Assembly: GCA_036936605.1 (NCBI GenBank)
Contig: JAUPFV010000004.1
Coordinates: forward strand, 140,474,973-140,538,972
Source of the DNA: Limnanthes douglasii subsp. nivea
Lineage: Eukaryota; Streptophyta; Magnoliopsida; Brassicales; Limnanthaceae
Length of the DNA stretch: 64,000 nt
Direction of reading: 5' to 3'
The notes beneath the pieces are model-generated. The model was not told the DNA's origin and made no database searches. It saw only the letters and a list, made by a program, of their open reading frames with translations. The position numbers and the translations under genes were made by a program. This document shows positions 54,740 to 64,000 of this stretch, piece after piece; position 1 is the stretch's first letter, and every line of letters begins with the position of its first letter.

Positions 54740-55330
54740 GTTCCCTTATTCTTCTCTCAAACTCAACATTCTCTAGAAGCTTGGTCGTTCCTGTCTCAAT
54801 ATTGTACCAATGAGAGAATAATAAAACTTAAACCCTCTAGAATGTTCAGAATAACCTATAAATAAACAACTAACTGTTTTTGGGTCCAGTTTCTTTTCTT
54901 GAGGTTTGTAAGGCCTCGCCTCAGCTGGACAACCCCACACATGCATATGCTTTAAATTGGGTCTACGCCCGTTCTAAAGCTCATATGAGGTCCTAACAGT
55001 AGCCTTGGTGGGTACTCGATTGAGTATATAAGCGGCACATTTGATGGTTTCCCTCTAGAGAGATAATGGTAGAGATGAGTGACTTATCATTTTTCTAATC
55101 ATATCTTTTAGTGTTCTCTTCTTTTTCTCAGATACACCATTCATGCGAGGTGAACAGGGCATAGTGTATTGAGGGACTATTCCACACTTCTCTACGTACC
55201 GTGCAAAGGGTCCTGGACATTGTTCACCCGATCTGCCATATCTACCATAGTATTCACTACCATGTTCAGATCTAACGGTCTTAATGCTTTTACCAAATTG
55301 TTTTTCAACTCCGGTCCTAAAAGCTGTGAA
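54740..55330 (-). pseudogene. copia integrase core fragment
   Basis: From 55330 down: DKFTAFRTGVEKQFGKSIKT, VRSEHGSEYYGRY (catalytic Asp now Glu), YTMPCSPRMNGVSEKKKRTL, AAYILNRVPTKATVRTSYEL, WGCPAEARPYKP and FIGYSEHSRGFKFY. The zinc part and the first catalytic Asp are missing, because gag joins this region directly. The stretch 54341-54739 beyond it is the linker to RT, with stops. Confidence 0.83.
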
Positions 55331-55335
55331 CTTGT

Positions 55336-55900
55336 CTAGGGTCTCATGCTTTTATTTTTCACCGAACCTTTACCCTGGTCCTTTTCCATATGCCTTCGGC
55401 TTAGGCCCTGCCCTTTTTCAGATGTAATCACATTAACCTTAGATAGCGTGCCTTTAAGTTTCTCCTCCTCCTGTGCAACGTGGGAAATAAAATCATTGAT
55501 ATTCCCTTTTTCCCACATGCAGTTATAGGTGGACTGGAAATACTTAAACCGGTCTGGCAGAAAATGAAATATGAACCCCACTATGCATTCATCAAGATAG
55601 TGTAAACCGATTGTCTTTAACTTTTGACCAATCATAGACATTCCCACAATATGCTCATAGATTTTAACTTTGCCAGTATACTTTTTGGTAGGTAGCTTGA
55701 TGAGAAAACGTTGTATCTTTACCTTCTCATTTTTGGAAAAGGCTTTCTCAACCTCCGCGAGAAAGTCCGAGGCAGTGGTAACACCTTTAGGGACAACCCC
55801 ACATAATACTACTGGTATCCCCTGTAACAAGAGCGACATGCATAACTTATTTGATTTCTCACACCTTTCATCGGCTTTAGTTTCCTCTGGTGTACTTTCC
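55336..55900 (-). pseudogene. copia gag (UBN2-like)
   Basis: The open part, with an ATG at 55839, reads MSLLLQGIPVVLCGVVPKGV, EVEKAFSKNEKVKIQRFLIK, GLHYLDECIVGFIFHFLPDR and FISHVAQEEEKLKGTLSKVN, matching the gag_pre/UBN2 domain of copia elements. Frame continues a little upstream without a clear start. It ends at 55336, where the deletion to integrase begins; no zinc knuckle remains. Confidence 0.8.
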
Positions 55901-57567
55901 GGACTAAGGGGGTGGTTTGGGAATTAACAATACATTATCGTAAACATGTACAGAAAAAAACAACAACATATCTTCCAGACGATTCCTCAATAGAAGTCAG
56001 AACAACCCAACATGGGTGGACGGTTCCTCAATAGATTGTAACTAGTGGATACTATAATAAGAATAAACAACACAAAGCACATTTAGGATCTTAACATATA
56101 ACTGAAAACATATGCATGAACATGTAAAACATAAAATTCCATGATAATGGATACCATAGGGTAAATCAGACTAACATGCAGTTTTATGATTTTAAGAAAA
56201 ATACCATGATCATTATTTTATTTTCCTAAGTACCAATGAGATCTTCCGGAGGGCCGATGTCATTTACTTAGATTACAATAACCCTAATACGATTTGCGTA
56301 AGTACATGTGACCTACTTAAAATAAAAAATTGCAAGGATGAATTTAATTTATCCTAACTACCGATGAAACCTTCCGGAGGGACGATTTCATCTACTTAAA
56401 ATTATAATCAACACAAGGACAATTTTCAATAATTTTCTCCCGTTCATGATTAATTTAAACCCAAACGTGAACCTTCCGGAGGGCCAGTAATATTTGAATT
56501 TAAATTAATCCTCAAACTTTTTGAAGCCTACGATCCATAAGAAAATTAATTTTAACCTTCTGGAGGACCGATTAAATTAATTCATTAGTTTCACCTATCG
56601 GTCTAAGAAAGCTTAGTCATGCATCACCATTTAAACATTCAAACACGTACAATTTAATTCACAAATAAACATACAAAAATTAGCATATGTACACGTCATA
56701 TTTGTGAAATAAATCAATTCAAATAATATTTAATTAATAACATAATTAATTTTAAAAATATTTTTTTCGATTTTTTTTCTTTTTTCTCCCGACCTGCTGC
56801 AGGGCATGGGCATCCGCCCTGTCTGTAGCAACTTTGCTGCAGGTCCTGGATGCGCCCAACCTACAATAATGTTGCTGCAAATTACAGCAGTTACTGCAGG
56901 TCCTTGACGAGCGCCCAACCTGCAGTAAACCTGCTGCAAATGGTAGCAGTAGCTGCAAGTTCTGGCCATCCGCCCAACCTACAGTAATGTTGTTGCATTT
57001 GCAGCAGTTGCTGCTGCGAATCATGGGCATCTCCCTGCCCGCAGTAACACTACTGCCACTGGGTTTATGACCAGCCAGTAGCCTCCCACTGATATCATTG
57101 TGATAACAGCGGGGTTGCGAAGCATCGCAGGTCACAACATTCACCACACCATCAACAATTCGCTGGCTATGATCAACACCGTTGGATATATTTCAATCCG
57201 CGTCAACATCATGGGTTAAGGCGTGATGAACCACTTTCTCAACAGTTTTGATTTTATTCATTATATTAGGTTTTATTTGATGTTAATTTCGGGAGAAGAA
57301 ATTTCAGACATCAATCAACCCTAATTTAATCGAAAAATCTCTAAACTATCAAAATTACAATTTACTCATATAAAACATGAAAAAAATATACATGATTATT
57401 AATACGAATAAATCACATAATATACTTTTCATACAATCCCTAAATCCATTCCATAACCAGCTTAATTAACACATAATCCCAACGAGATGGATTCTTTACG
57501 ATGAAAAAAAATATATGCATCTTTATCTTTCAATACACAATTCGATTATTCTATCAAATCAAAAAAA
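55901..57567. repeat. copia leader region with two repeat families
   Basis: No gene is assigned. A palindromic CTTCCGGAGGG word with a short shared context recurs at 56243, 56371, 56473 and 56557 (last copy CTTCTGGAGG). At 56790-57050 a GC-rich unit of about 60 bp with CGCCCAACCTACAGTAATGT and GCAGCAGTTGCTGC repeats about four times, with inverted character (CTGCTGCAAAT / ATTTGCAGCAG). A 131-residue minus ORF (56752-57147) runs through the second array and is probably incidental. Confidence 0.65.
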
Positions 57568-57587
57568 GGTTAGACTCTGATATCAAT
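57568..57587 (-). promoter_or_regulatory. copia primer-binding site
   Basis: The minus strand reads ATTGATATCAGAGTCTAACC. TATCAGAG is the initiator-Met tRNA primed site (normally TGGTATCAGAGC) with one change at the start. It directly follows the LTR. Confidence 0.75.
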
Positions 57588-58243
57588 TGTTATATATTAT
57601 TCAAAATCGCATCAAATAATATATAACAAATCGCGGAATTTTAAATCAGATCATTTGCTAGAATCATCTAATGAATAAACAGAAAACCAAGAAAACTTAC
57701 GGGTTTGCCTGTTATTTTTCATATAGTATTCTCTTTTGTTTCTTTTCGTTCTTCAGCGATTTTGTATATTGGCTTGAGAAACCTGCAGAACGAGCAAGTA
57801 GAAATGAAAGGTTTCCAAACACTGAAGGAAGTGACCGTATGTTTGATTAGGGTTTAAGATTATGAAATTCCCAAACCTATCCCCTTACTTATAGTCTTTA
57901 CAATGTCAATGCCAACATTGTAAAACTCATCCTTTATTACTTCATTGTGTTCGGGATCATAACCTGATAAATTGCAAATTCAATTTATACCCTGATTTAT
58001 TAATTCAGGCTTAAGTATTGAGATTTTGGCCATCTTCAGTACAGTGTCCAAATTCAATTCGGTTACCACACTTGAACCCATAACGCCTTTTCACCCATAT
58101 GTCCAATTTAGTTAATTAAATACTTAACTTGATTATTTTTAATTTGGAATTTTTTAAGACAATGACCGAATATGTTTATTTAGCATGTCGGTCCGTTATT
58201 GTCGGTCCATAAATATATTAAATAAATATATTCCAACATAACA
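57588..58243 (-). repeat. 5' LTR of the copia element
   Basis: The 656-bp stretch begins TGTTATATATT and ends CAACATAACA on the plus strand, giving TGTTAT...ATAACA inverted ends. It sits next to the primer site. The partner LTR is absent from the window, so the outer border rests on the terminal motif only. Confidence 0.72.
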
Positions 58244-58278
58244 TTCCCAAATTTATGACTGAGCATATGCATTATAAT

Positions 58279-58563
58279 TGATAAGGAAATATATCTATAA
58301 GGGACTTAAATGTAATTAATAAGGACTTGAATGATAAGTTCTATTAATATAGAGTAATATTAAAGTCTTATAAGAAGAATAGGGACTGAACTGTAAATAT
58401 CTCTCTTATGTAACCGAATTTGTAACTAACTCACTGGGCCTATTTAAAGAGGTCGAGGAGGTTGATTACACCTATGAAATAATTAGAGGAGAAAGATTAC
58501 ATTCACTACCTAAAAATCTCTGAGTCAATATTCTCAATTTTCTCAGTTCAATTTCTATTCTCA
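58279..58563 (+). repeat. 5' LTR of retrotransposon 3, with primer site after it
   Basis: 285 bp, TGATAAGGAAATAT... to TTTCTATTCTCA. It starts with the same TGATAAGGAA as retrotransposon 1. TTGGCGCTAGAAAAAGGGGG (from 58568) is the primer-binding region. Confidence 0.8.
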
Positions 58564-58676
58564 CCAAATTGGCGCTAGAAAAAGGGGGCGAAGATACCTT
58601 GATCGATAGATCAAAAATCGAGTCTCGAATTTTTTCGTTTTTTGAAGTATTTCGTTTGTATTTTTGTTGATCGGAG

Positions 58677-59820
58677 ATGAATTCGGAAGAAGGAGATAAT
58701 CCGCCTGTTCAAAAAGCTTTGGAGACGTTGAGATCTGATCTGCAAGAGAAAGAAGCAGGTAAGTCAGTTCCGATTCAATCAAACCAATTTGATTTTGAAG
58801 GTAAAATGAATGAGTTGATAAGAAAAGTGGCAGAACTTGATGAATTTGCTAAAAAGAAACAAGATAATAATGACACTAGACTTAGATCTAAAATAGCAAG
58901 AGGTGATCAGGATGATCAGTTGGATTCATATAATGACGTCGGCGACGTTCAAGATGTTCAGCGTAAAATACATTTTGAGCGTAAGAAGGAGCATAGTGGA
59001 ATGAAAAAAAAAAGAAAAGTTGCAAAAGCGACGATATGTAGATTCTAGTGAAGAAGATGATTTTGATAATTCGGAATCAGATGAAACACCAAGATATAAG
59101 CATTTTCGAAGTCATTCAAAAGAAAGAGGATATGAATTTTGGCCAGTTAAAATGTATAAGGAAGGAAGGCAAAAAAAGGAAAGACGAGTGTATTCTCCTC
59201 GGAGATTTGAAGGTGAGTCAAGTTTGTATGCTACTGTGGGAATGAGGAACGAAGACCAGTTTGTTCAAGGAGTAGATTGGAGGGATTCACCATTGATCAG
59301 TGAGATTAGATCTGTACCACTTCCGAGGCGGTTCGACATTTCTAAAATTGACAAGTTTGATGGAACTCAAGATCCAGATGATCATATAGAGAAATTCAAG
59401 AACTATATGATTAATTTCGAGGACGATGACAAATTGGTTTGTAGGGCATTCTCTCAGACATTCAAAGGAACTGCGCTAAAATGGTATAACAAGATTCCTA
59501 AGGAGTCCATTGCAAATTTTAGAGGCTTTTACACAGCTTTTCGAAGACAGCTTGTGGGAAGCAAAGAAATGAGAGCTAATGGAGATACGATAATACAATG
59601 TAAGCAAGCCGTGGGAGAAAAGTTGAAGGATTATACTAAAAGATTTGTGTCAACGAAAGCAGGATTATATGATTGTGAGGAAGTGGTAGCTATGGCATCA
59701 TTCAGACAAGGATTGTTGCCAGGAGATTTAGCTGATGAAACAACAAGGCGTAGGGCATTAACGTTTGGAGCTCTTATGGCTCAGGTTGAAGATCAGATCA
59801 AAGTCGAAGAGTCTACTTGA
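58677..59820 (+). pseudogene. gag of retrotransposon 3 (one frameshift)
   Basis: The ATG at 58677 (MNSEEGDNPPVQKALETLRS) begins a charged N-terminal region. In the A-run at about 59003-59012 the frame shifts by one, and the coding frame continues as LQKRRYVDSSEEDDFDNSES. The capsid-like domain (LPRRFDISKIDKFDGTQDPD; CRAFSQTFKGTALKWYNKIP; ALTFGALMAQVEDQIKVEES) ends at a TGA (59818-59820), beyond which the same frame stays open. Confidence 0.88.
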
Positions 59821-61095
59821 GTTCGAGGAGGAAATAGTATTGTTCAGAAAGGGAATAGTCAAGTGAACGCTTTGAATAATAACTCGTCGCGCGCGAGGGG
59901 TAATCAAAATGTTTCCAATCAAAATGTTCGAGGAGGTTCGAACTCATATCAAGGGGGTTCTAGTCAGCACAATTTTAATAATCAACACCAATTCAGACCA
60001 AGATCGAATGTGTGGGTAAGACCAGAATATTATGCGGATTTGACTGAAAGTGTGGCATCGATATATGAGAAAACCAAGGGAACAGTAAATTTTAGAAAGC
60101 CGGCAGCAATTAATAGGCCAAGAGAGGAACGCAATAACAAGTTCTGTAGGTATCATGATGATATTGGGCATGATACAAATGATTGTATTGCTTTGAAGAA
60201 GGAAATGCAGATTTTGATAGAGAATGGAAAATTGTTGGAATATGTCAAAAGGAACGCTAAAGCTGTAACTCAAAAGGTAGGCAATCCTAATTCTAAGCAG
60301 GAAAGTGCACTGATGATTTTAGATGCGGCAGATGATGAATTTGATGTGGCTTCGGAATATGTCGACCCAGAACCTAGTCGATTGTTGTTGATGTCAGTTG
60401 ATGAGCCGATGTGTAAGGGACATGTTCGAGATTTATGTGCGTTCTTTGAGTCATTGACAATATTTGGGGGAGACTCAATGACTAATGATACTAATAATTC
60501 GAGGAAAAGACATATAGTAAATTTAACGCGTCAAATTGAGGGAGGAGCGTCATCGCATCTATACAATAAAAAGGATGTCCCATTTATAATTTTCGATGGG
60601 GATGATTTGAGAGGAATCACAGGACCACATGAAGATGCAGTGGTCATTGGAGCAGAAGTGTGTGGGGTAGAAATTCGACGAGTATTGATTGATACTGGAA
60701 GTTCTGCTAATGTGTTGTTCAAATCAACATATGATAGATTAAATGCTCCGCCTCGGATAGAAAGGTCAGAAAGAACTATAATTGGGTTTACTGGTGCGAC
60801 AGCGAATGTAGTAGGAGAGTTTGAAGGTGAAATTTCTCTGGGAAAAGGGCCTTTCAAAAAGAAAGTACAAGTACTTTTTATGGTGGTAGATTGTCCGTCG
60901 AGCTACAATGCTATCTTTGGAAGGTCATGGCTGGAAAAAATGTATGCTATAGTTTCTACAGTTCACCAATGTTTGAAATATGTAGTTGGGGATCGAATTG
61001 GTGTAGTTCGAAGTGATCAAAAAGTGGCTAGAGAGTGTTACGCTGCTGCATTTAGGCTACGTGATAAAAGTACCGATGATCTGATGGAGAAATAG
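59821..61095 (+). pseudogene. gag zinc knuckle and protease of retrotransposon 3
   Basis: This is in frame with gag across the TGA. FCRYHDDIGHDTNDC at about 60140-60185 is a C-x2-H-x4-H-x4-C knuckle, the Tat-type variant with His in place of the second Cys. The protease loop RRVLIDTGSSANVLFKS is intact (about 60677-60725), followed by IIGFTGATANVVGEF and NAIFGRSWLEKMY. The TAG at 61093-61095 separates it from RT in the same frame; QFGGLP follows. Confidence 0.88.
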
Positions 61096-62640
61096 CAGTT
61101 TGGGGGGTTGCCTTCTAATAGTACAGATGAGGGAATTGATGATCCGAGGTCAACCCCGAGTTCTGTGGTGGTAAGTGAAGAAATAGAAGAATACGTTTTC
61201 AATAATAACATAGTACTTCGAATTGGGACTTTATTGTCTTTATCAGTGCGAGAAAGGTTGTTGAATTTTTTGTCTAAAAACTTGGATGTGTTTGCTTGGA
61301 CGTCTGAGGATGTGGTTGGGGTCCCAAGTGACATTATATGTCATAGTCTGGCTGTGGATTCAAAGATCAAGCCGATAATACAAAAAAGGAGAGCTTTTTC
61401 TTTGGAAAAATCTGAGGCCATAATTGCTGAAGTAGATAGATTGTATAAAATGGGGCATATTAGGGAGTCCAAATATCCGAAGTGGACGGCTAATCCTGTA
61501 GTGGTGAAAAAGAAGAGCGGAAAATGGAGGATGTGTGTAGACTTCACAGATTTAAACAAAGCCTGCCCAAAGGATCCTTTTCCAGTACCTCAAATTGATC
61601 AGTTAGTGGATTCTACTTCTGGAAACAAAATTCTAACATTTATGGATGCATTTTCAGGATATAATCAAATTCGAATGAATCCAGAGGATGAAGAAAGCAC
61701 AACTTTTATCACTGATCGAGGTTTACATTGTTATAGAGTGATGCCGTTTGGATTGAAAAACACTGGGTCTACATATCAAAGGTTGATGAATAAGGCATTT
61801 GCTTCACAAATAGGGAGGAATATCGAAGTGTACATCGATGATATGCTTGTTAAGAGCAAAAGTGATGATAATCACATTGATGATTTAGAAGAGACGTTTC
61901 TGAATCTTAGAGCAATACGGTTGAAGTTGAACCCAGAAAAATGTACATTTGGAGTCCGATCAGGAAAGTTTCTGGGGTGTGTGATAAGTGAAATAGGAAT
62001 TGAAGTGGTTCTAGAACAATTGAAGGCTTTGATATCAATGTCTTCACCTCGGAATATCAAAGAAGTGCAAATGTTAACAGGCAGGTTAGCAGCTCTGAAC
62101 AGATTCATCTCTCGTTTTTCAGATAAATGTTTGCCTTTTTTCCAGGTGTTGCGTTGACCGAATAATTTTGAGTGGACTTCGAATTGTGAAGAAGCTTTTA
62201 TTAAGATCAAAAATCGTTTGTCTTCTCCTGAAATATTATCGAAGCCTCGAGAAGGTGAACAACTATTTTTGTATATAGCAGTATCGGATTATGCAGTGAG
62301 TGCAGTTCTGATTAGTGAAGATACGGGAGTTTCGAAGCCTGTCTATTATGTTAGTAAAAGTTTGGTTGATGCTGAAAAACGTTACTTAAAGCTCGAAAAA
62401 TTGGCATTGTGTATAGTAGTGGCGGCAAGAAAAATGCGTCCTTACTTCCAAGCACATACAATTGTGGTTCGAACTTCTTATCCATTGAAAAATGTATTGC
62501 AAAAGCCAGATATCTCAGGAAGAATGACTAAGTGGTCTGTAGAACTGGGAGATTTCGATGTTTTGTTCTCTCCACGAACGGCTGTCAAAGCTCAGGCCTT
62601 AGCAGATTTCTTTGTTGAGTTTCATTCGAGTAGATCCGAA
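61096..62640 (+). pseudogene. Reverse transcriptase and RNase H of retrotransposon 3
   Basis: RT blocks are intact: KKSGKWRMCVDFTDLNKACP, ILTFMDAFSGYNQIRMN, VMPFGLKNTGSTYQRLMNKA, and active site VYIDDMLVKSKSDD (about 61828-61868). A single TGA at 62155-62157 falls between RT and RNase H (LR, stop, PNNFEW). RNase H: LFLYIAVSDYAVSAVLISED, YYVSKSLVDAEKRYLKLEKL. Enzyme motifs are complete apart from the stop. Confidence 0.92.
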
Positions 62641-64000
62641 GAGAAAGAAGATGAAAAGATACACACGAATTCGATGTGGACGGTACGAACTGATGGAGGA
62701 TCTAGTAATAAAGGTTCGAGTGCGGGGGTAGAATTGGTGGCACCAACAGGGGAGTATATGTTTCAAGCTATAAGATTTGGATTTCATGCTTCGAATAATG
62801 AAGCTGAATATGAAGCAGTGCTAGCAGGATTGCGATTGGCGAAAATTTGTGGAGGAATATTCGTGCGCTTAGAAACAGATTCGCAGTTAGTAGTTAACCA
62901 TGTTAAAGGAGTATCAGAAGCTAAAAAGGACCGTTTGGTTTTGTATTTGCAAGAACTTCGAAGTGTGATGGCACAATTTGAAAATGTCGAGGTGGAGCAT
63001 ATTCGAAGAGGAAATAACACAATGGCTGATTCTTTAGCAACAATGGCTTACTCTGAAGAATATCCATGGATCGTGACACAACCACTGCCTTCGATTACAT
63101 CAAGCTCTGAGCAATGTGAATTTGTTGAGGAGGTAGTGAATGATTCGACGTGCATTCGGGGTGATTGGAGAACTGACTTGTTAAATTTTCTTACGAAGGG
63201 AATACTACCTCTTGATAAGCACTTGCTTAAGAAAATAAGGAATAAAGCTCTTGGTTATGTGGTCTTGGATGGGATATTGTATAAGAGGTCTGTGTCGAGG
63301 CCTTTGTTACGATGTTTGAGTAAGCTAGAGTCTCAAAACATTTTATATGAATTACATGATGGAGATGGATCAGCTCATTGTGGTTTCAAAGCTTTAACAC
63401 GTAGGGTATTGTTGGCAGGATATTATTGGCCTACTATATTGCAGGATGCCAAGTTATTAGTTCGAAGTTGTGATACTTGTCAAAGGTATGCACATCTGAT
63501 ACATAAACCAACGACACCTCTAATGATAATCTCTGAGGCGGTTCCTTTTGATAGATGGGGGATTGATTTGGTAGGACCATTGCCTATGGCTTCAGGTGGA
63601 AGACAGATGATTATTGTTGCAGTTGATTATTTTTCGAAGTGGGCAGAAGCAGAGCCTTTAGCTGGAACAAAAGCTAAGGATGTGATCAAGTTTATTCTAA
63701 GTAACATCTGCTACCGTTTTGGAGTTCCTCGAAAAATAACAACAGATAACGGTCCCCAATTTAATAACAAGGAAATGGACTCTTTTTGTTCCTCGAAAGG
63801 AATACAGCAATGCTTTTCTACTCCTTTCCACCCACAAGCAAATGGGCAAGTGGAAGTTACAAATAGATCTATTTTGGAGGGTTTGAAGAAAAATTTGGCG
63901 GGAGCAGCAGGGAAATGACCAAATTATCTTCAAGAAGTGTTGTGGGCATATCGTACAACCCCTAGAGAGGCCACAAAAGAGACTCCTTTTTCTTTGGTGT
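62641..64000 (+). pseudogene. Archaeal-type RNase H and integrase of retrotransposon 3 (partial)
   Basis: Second RNase H: MWTVRTDGGSSNKGSSAGVE, SNNEAEYEAVLAGLRLAKIC, RLETDSQLVVNHV, NNTMADSLATMAY. Integrase: HHCC zinc part (GSAHCGFKALTRRVLLAGYY, CDTCQRYAH), catalytic Asp in DRWGIDLVGPLP, Asp in TTDNGPQFNN, Glu in ANGQVEVTNRS. The TGA at 63916-63918 stands where element 1 has Trp (GKWPDYLQ), so it is a TGG-to-TGA change. The frame continues to the window end. Confidence 0.92.

Larger units (their letters stand above)
53320..58243 (-). mobile_element. Ty1/copia retrotransposon, 3' truncated
   Basis: On the minus strand: a 5' LTR (58243-57588), a GATATCAGAGT primer site, a 1.6-kb leader with repeats, gag, integrase, RT and the start of RNase H, ending inside RNase H at about 53320. 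The order with integrase before RT is that of copia. No 3' LTR is present, so the element was cut at its right-hand (3') end. An internal deletion removed protease and the start of integrase. All ORFs are broken. Confidence 0.87.
58279..64000 (+). mobile_element. Tat-type Ty3/gypsy retrotransposon 3, cut by window end
   Basis: 5' LTR (58279-58563), TTGGCGCTAG primer site, then gag, protease, RT, RNase H, archaeal-type RNase H and integrase on the plus strand. The whole polyprotein from 59020 on is one reading frame broken only by four single stop codons (59818, 61093, 62155, 63916). One frameshift in an A-run near 59005 breaks the gag start. It is the best preserved of the three Tat elements. 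The antisense ORF and 3' LTR would lie beyond 64000. Confidence 0.9.

Noticed and set aside
56752..57147. 131-residue Cys-rich ORF in the copia leader
   Set aside because: Its Cys-rich part is a translation of the GC-rich tandem repeat with no recognisable domain.
59000..59020. Programmed frameshift in the gag A-run of retrotransposon 3
   Set aside because: The slip lies inside gag, where no frame change is expected, and homopolymer indels are a common mutation. Element 2 shows no such arrangement.
1..64000. tRNA or rRNA genes
   Set aside because: No cloverleaf-like or rRNA-like sequence was recognised apart from retrotransposon primer sites and one weak SINE-like patch. This was by eye only.

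Overview
The window is nuclear DNA of a flowering plant, probably a eudicot. It carries a plastid ribosomal protein gene with a transit peptide, a RALF peptide gene, spliceosomal introns, and plant-specific transposon lineages (Tat-type Ty3/gypsy, Ty1/copia, MULE, Stowaway, LINE). The species cannot be told from the sequence. Only two ordinary host genes are evident, both on the minus strand: a RALF-like peptide (5673-6005) and plastid ribosomal protein S5 (6579-8323, two exons). Almost everything else is transposable-element DNA at different stages of decay.

Layout. 1-2590 is a decayed minus-strand LINE. 2694-3163 is a copia integrase relic. 4746-4968 is a Stowaway-like MITE. 5673-8323 holds the two host genes. 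8508-17210 is a complete, well preserved Mutator-like element (MULE): it starts GGG and ends CCC, has about 38-bp inverted ends, and is flanked by the same 9-bp sequence TTCATTTAT on both sides. 17211-23000 and 33749-38669 are two parts of a very decayed DNA-transposon zone full of an RCATGGTT-type repeat, including a broken MuDR-like transposase. 23001-33748 is Tat-type retrotransposon 1 (plus strand), nested in that zone. 38670-53078 is Tat-type retrotransposon 2 (minus strand). 53320-58243 is a 3'-truncated copia element (minus strand). 58279-64000 is Tat-type retrotransposon 3 (plus strand), which runs off the right edge.

The most interesting object is the 8.7-kb MULE. It encodes four proteins: a 921-codon transposase joined to an OTU-type cysteine protease domain (four exons, one in-frame TGA); an intact 597-residue plant mobile domain (PMD/MAIN-like) protein in three exons; and two small, mutually related, divergently transcribed proteins with a possible SANT/Myb-like start. 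The first intron of the transposase gene and the predicted leader intron of the PMD gene both contain related GC-rich repeats with a GTCGCAGGCCCAAAATG palindromic core. A third cluster lies between the small gene and the 3' end of the transposase gene. The element sits 184 bp upstream of the S5 start codon, so it has replaced most of that gene's upstream region.

The second point of interest is the antisense ORF (aORF) of the Tat elements. Three copies (one in element 1, two in element 2) each keep a promoter-like module: a CACGTG G-box, then a TATA box, then a short leader. Two copies share an intron at the same place. This suggests that the aORF is expressed independently of gag-pol. All gag-pol regions in the window carry stops, frameshifts or deletions; element 3 is the youngest looking of them.
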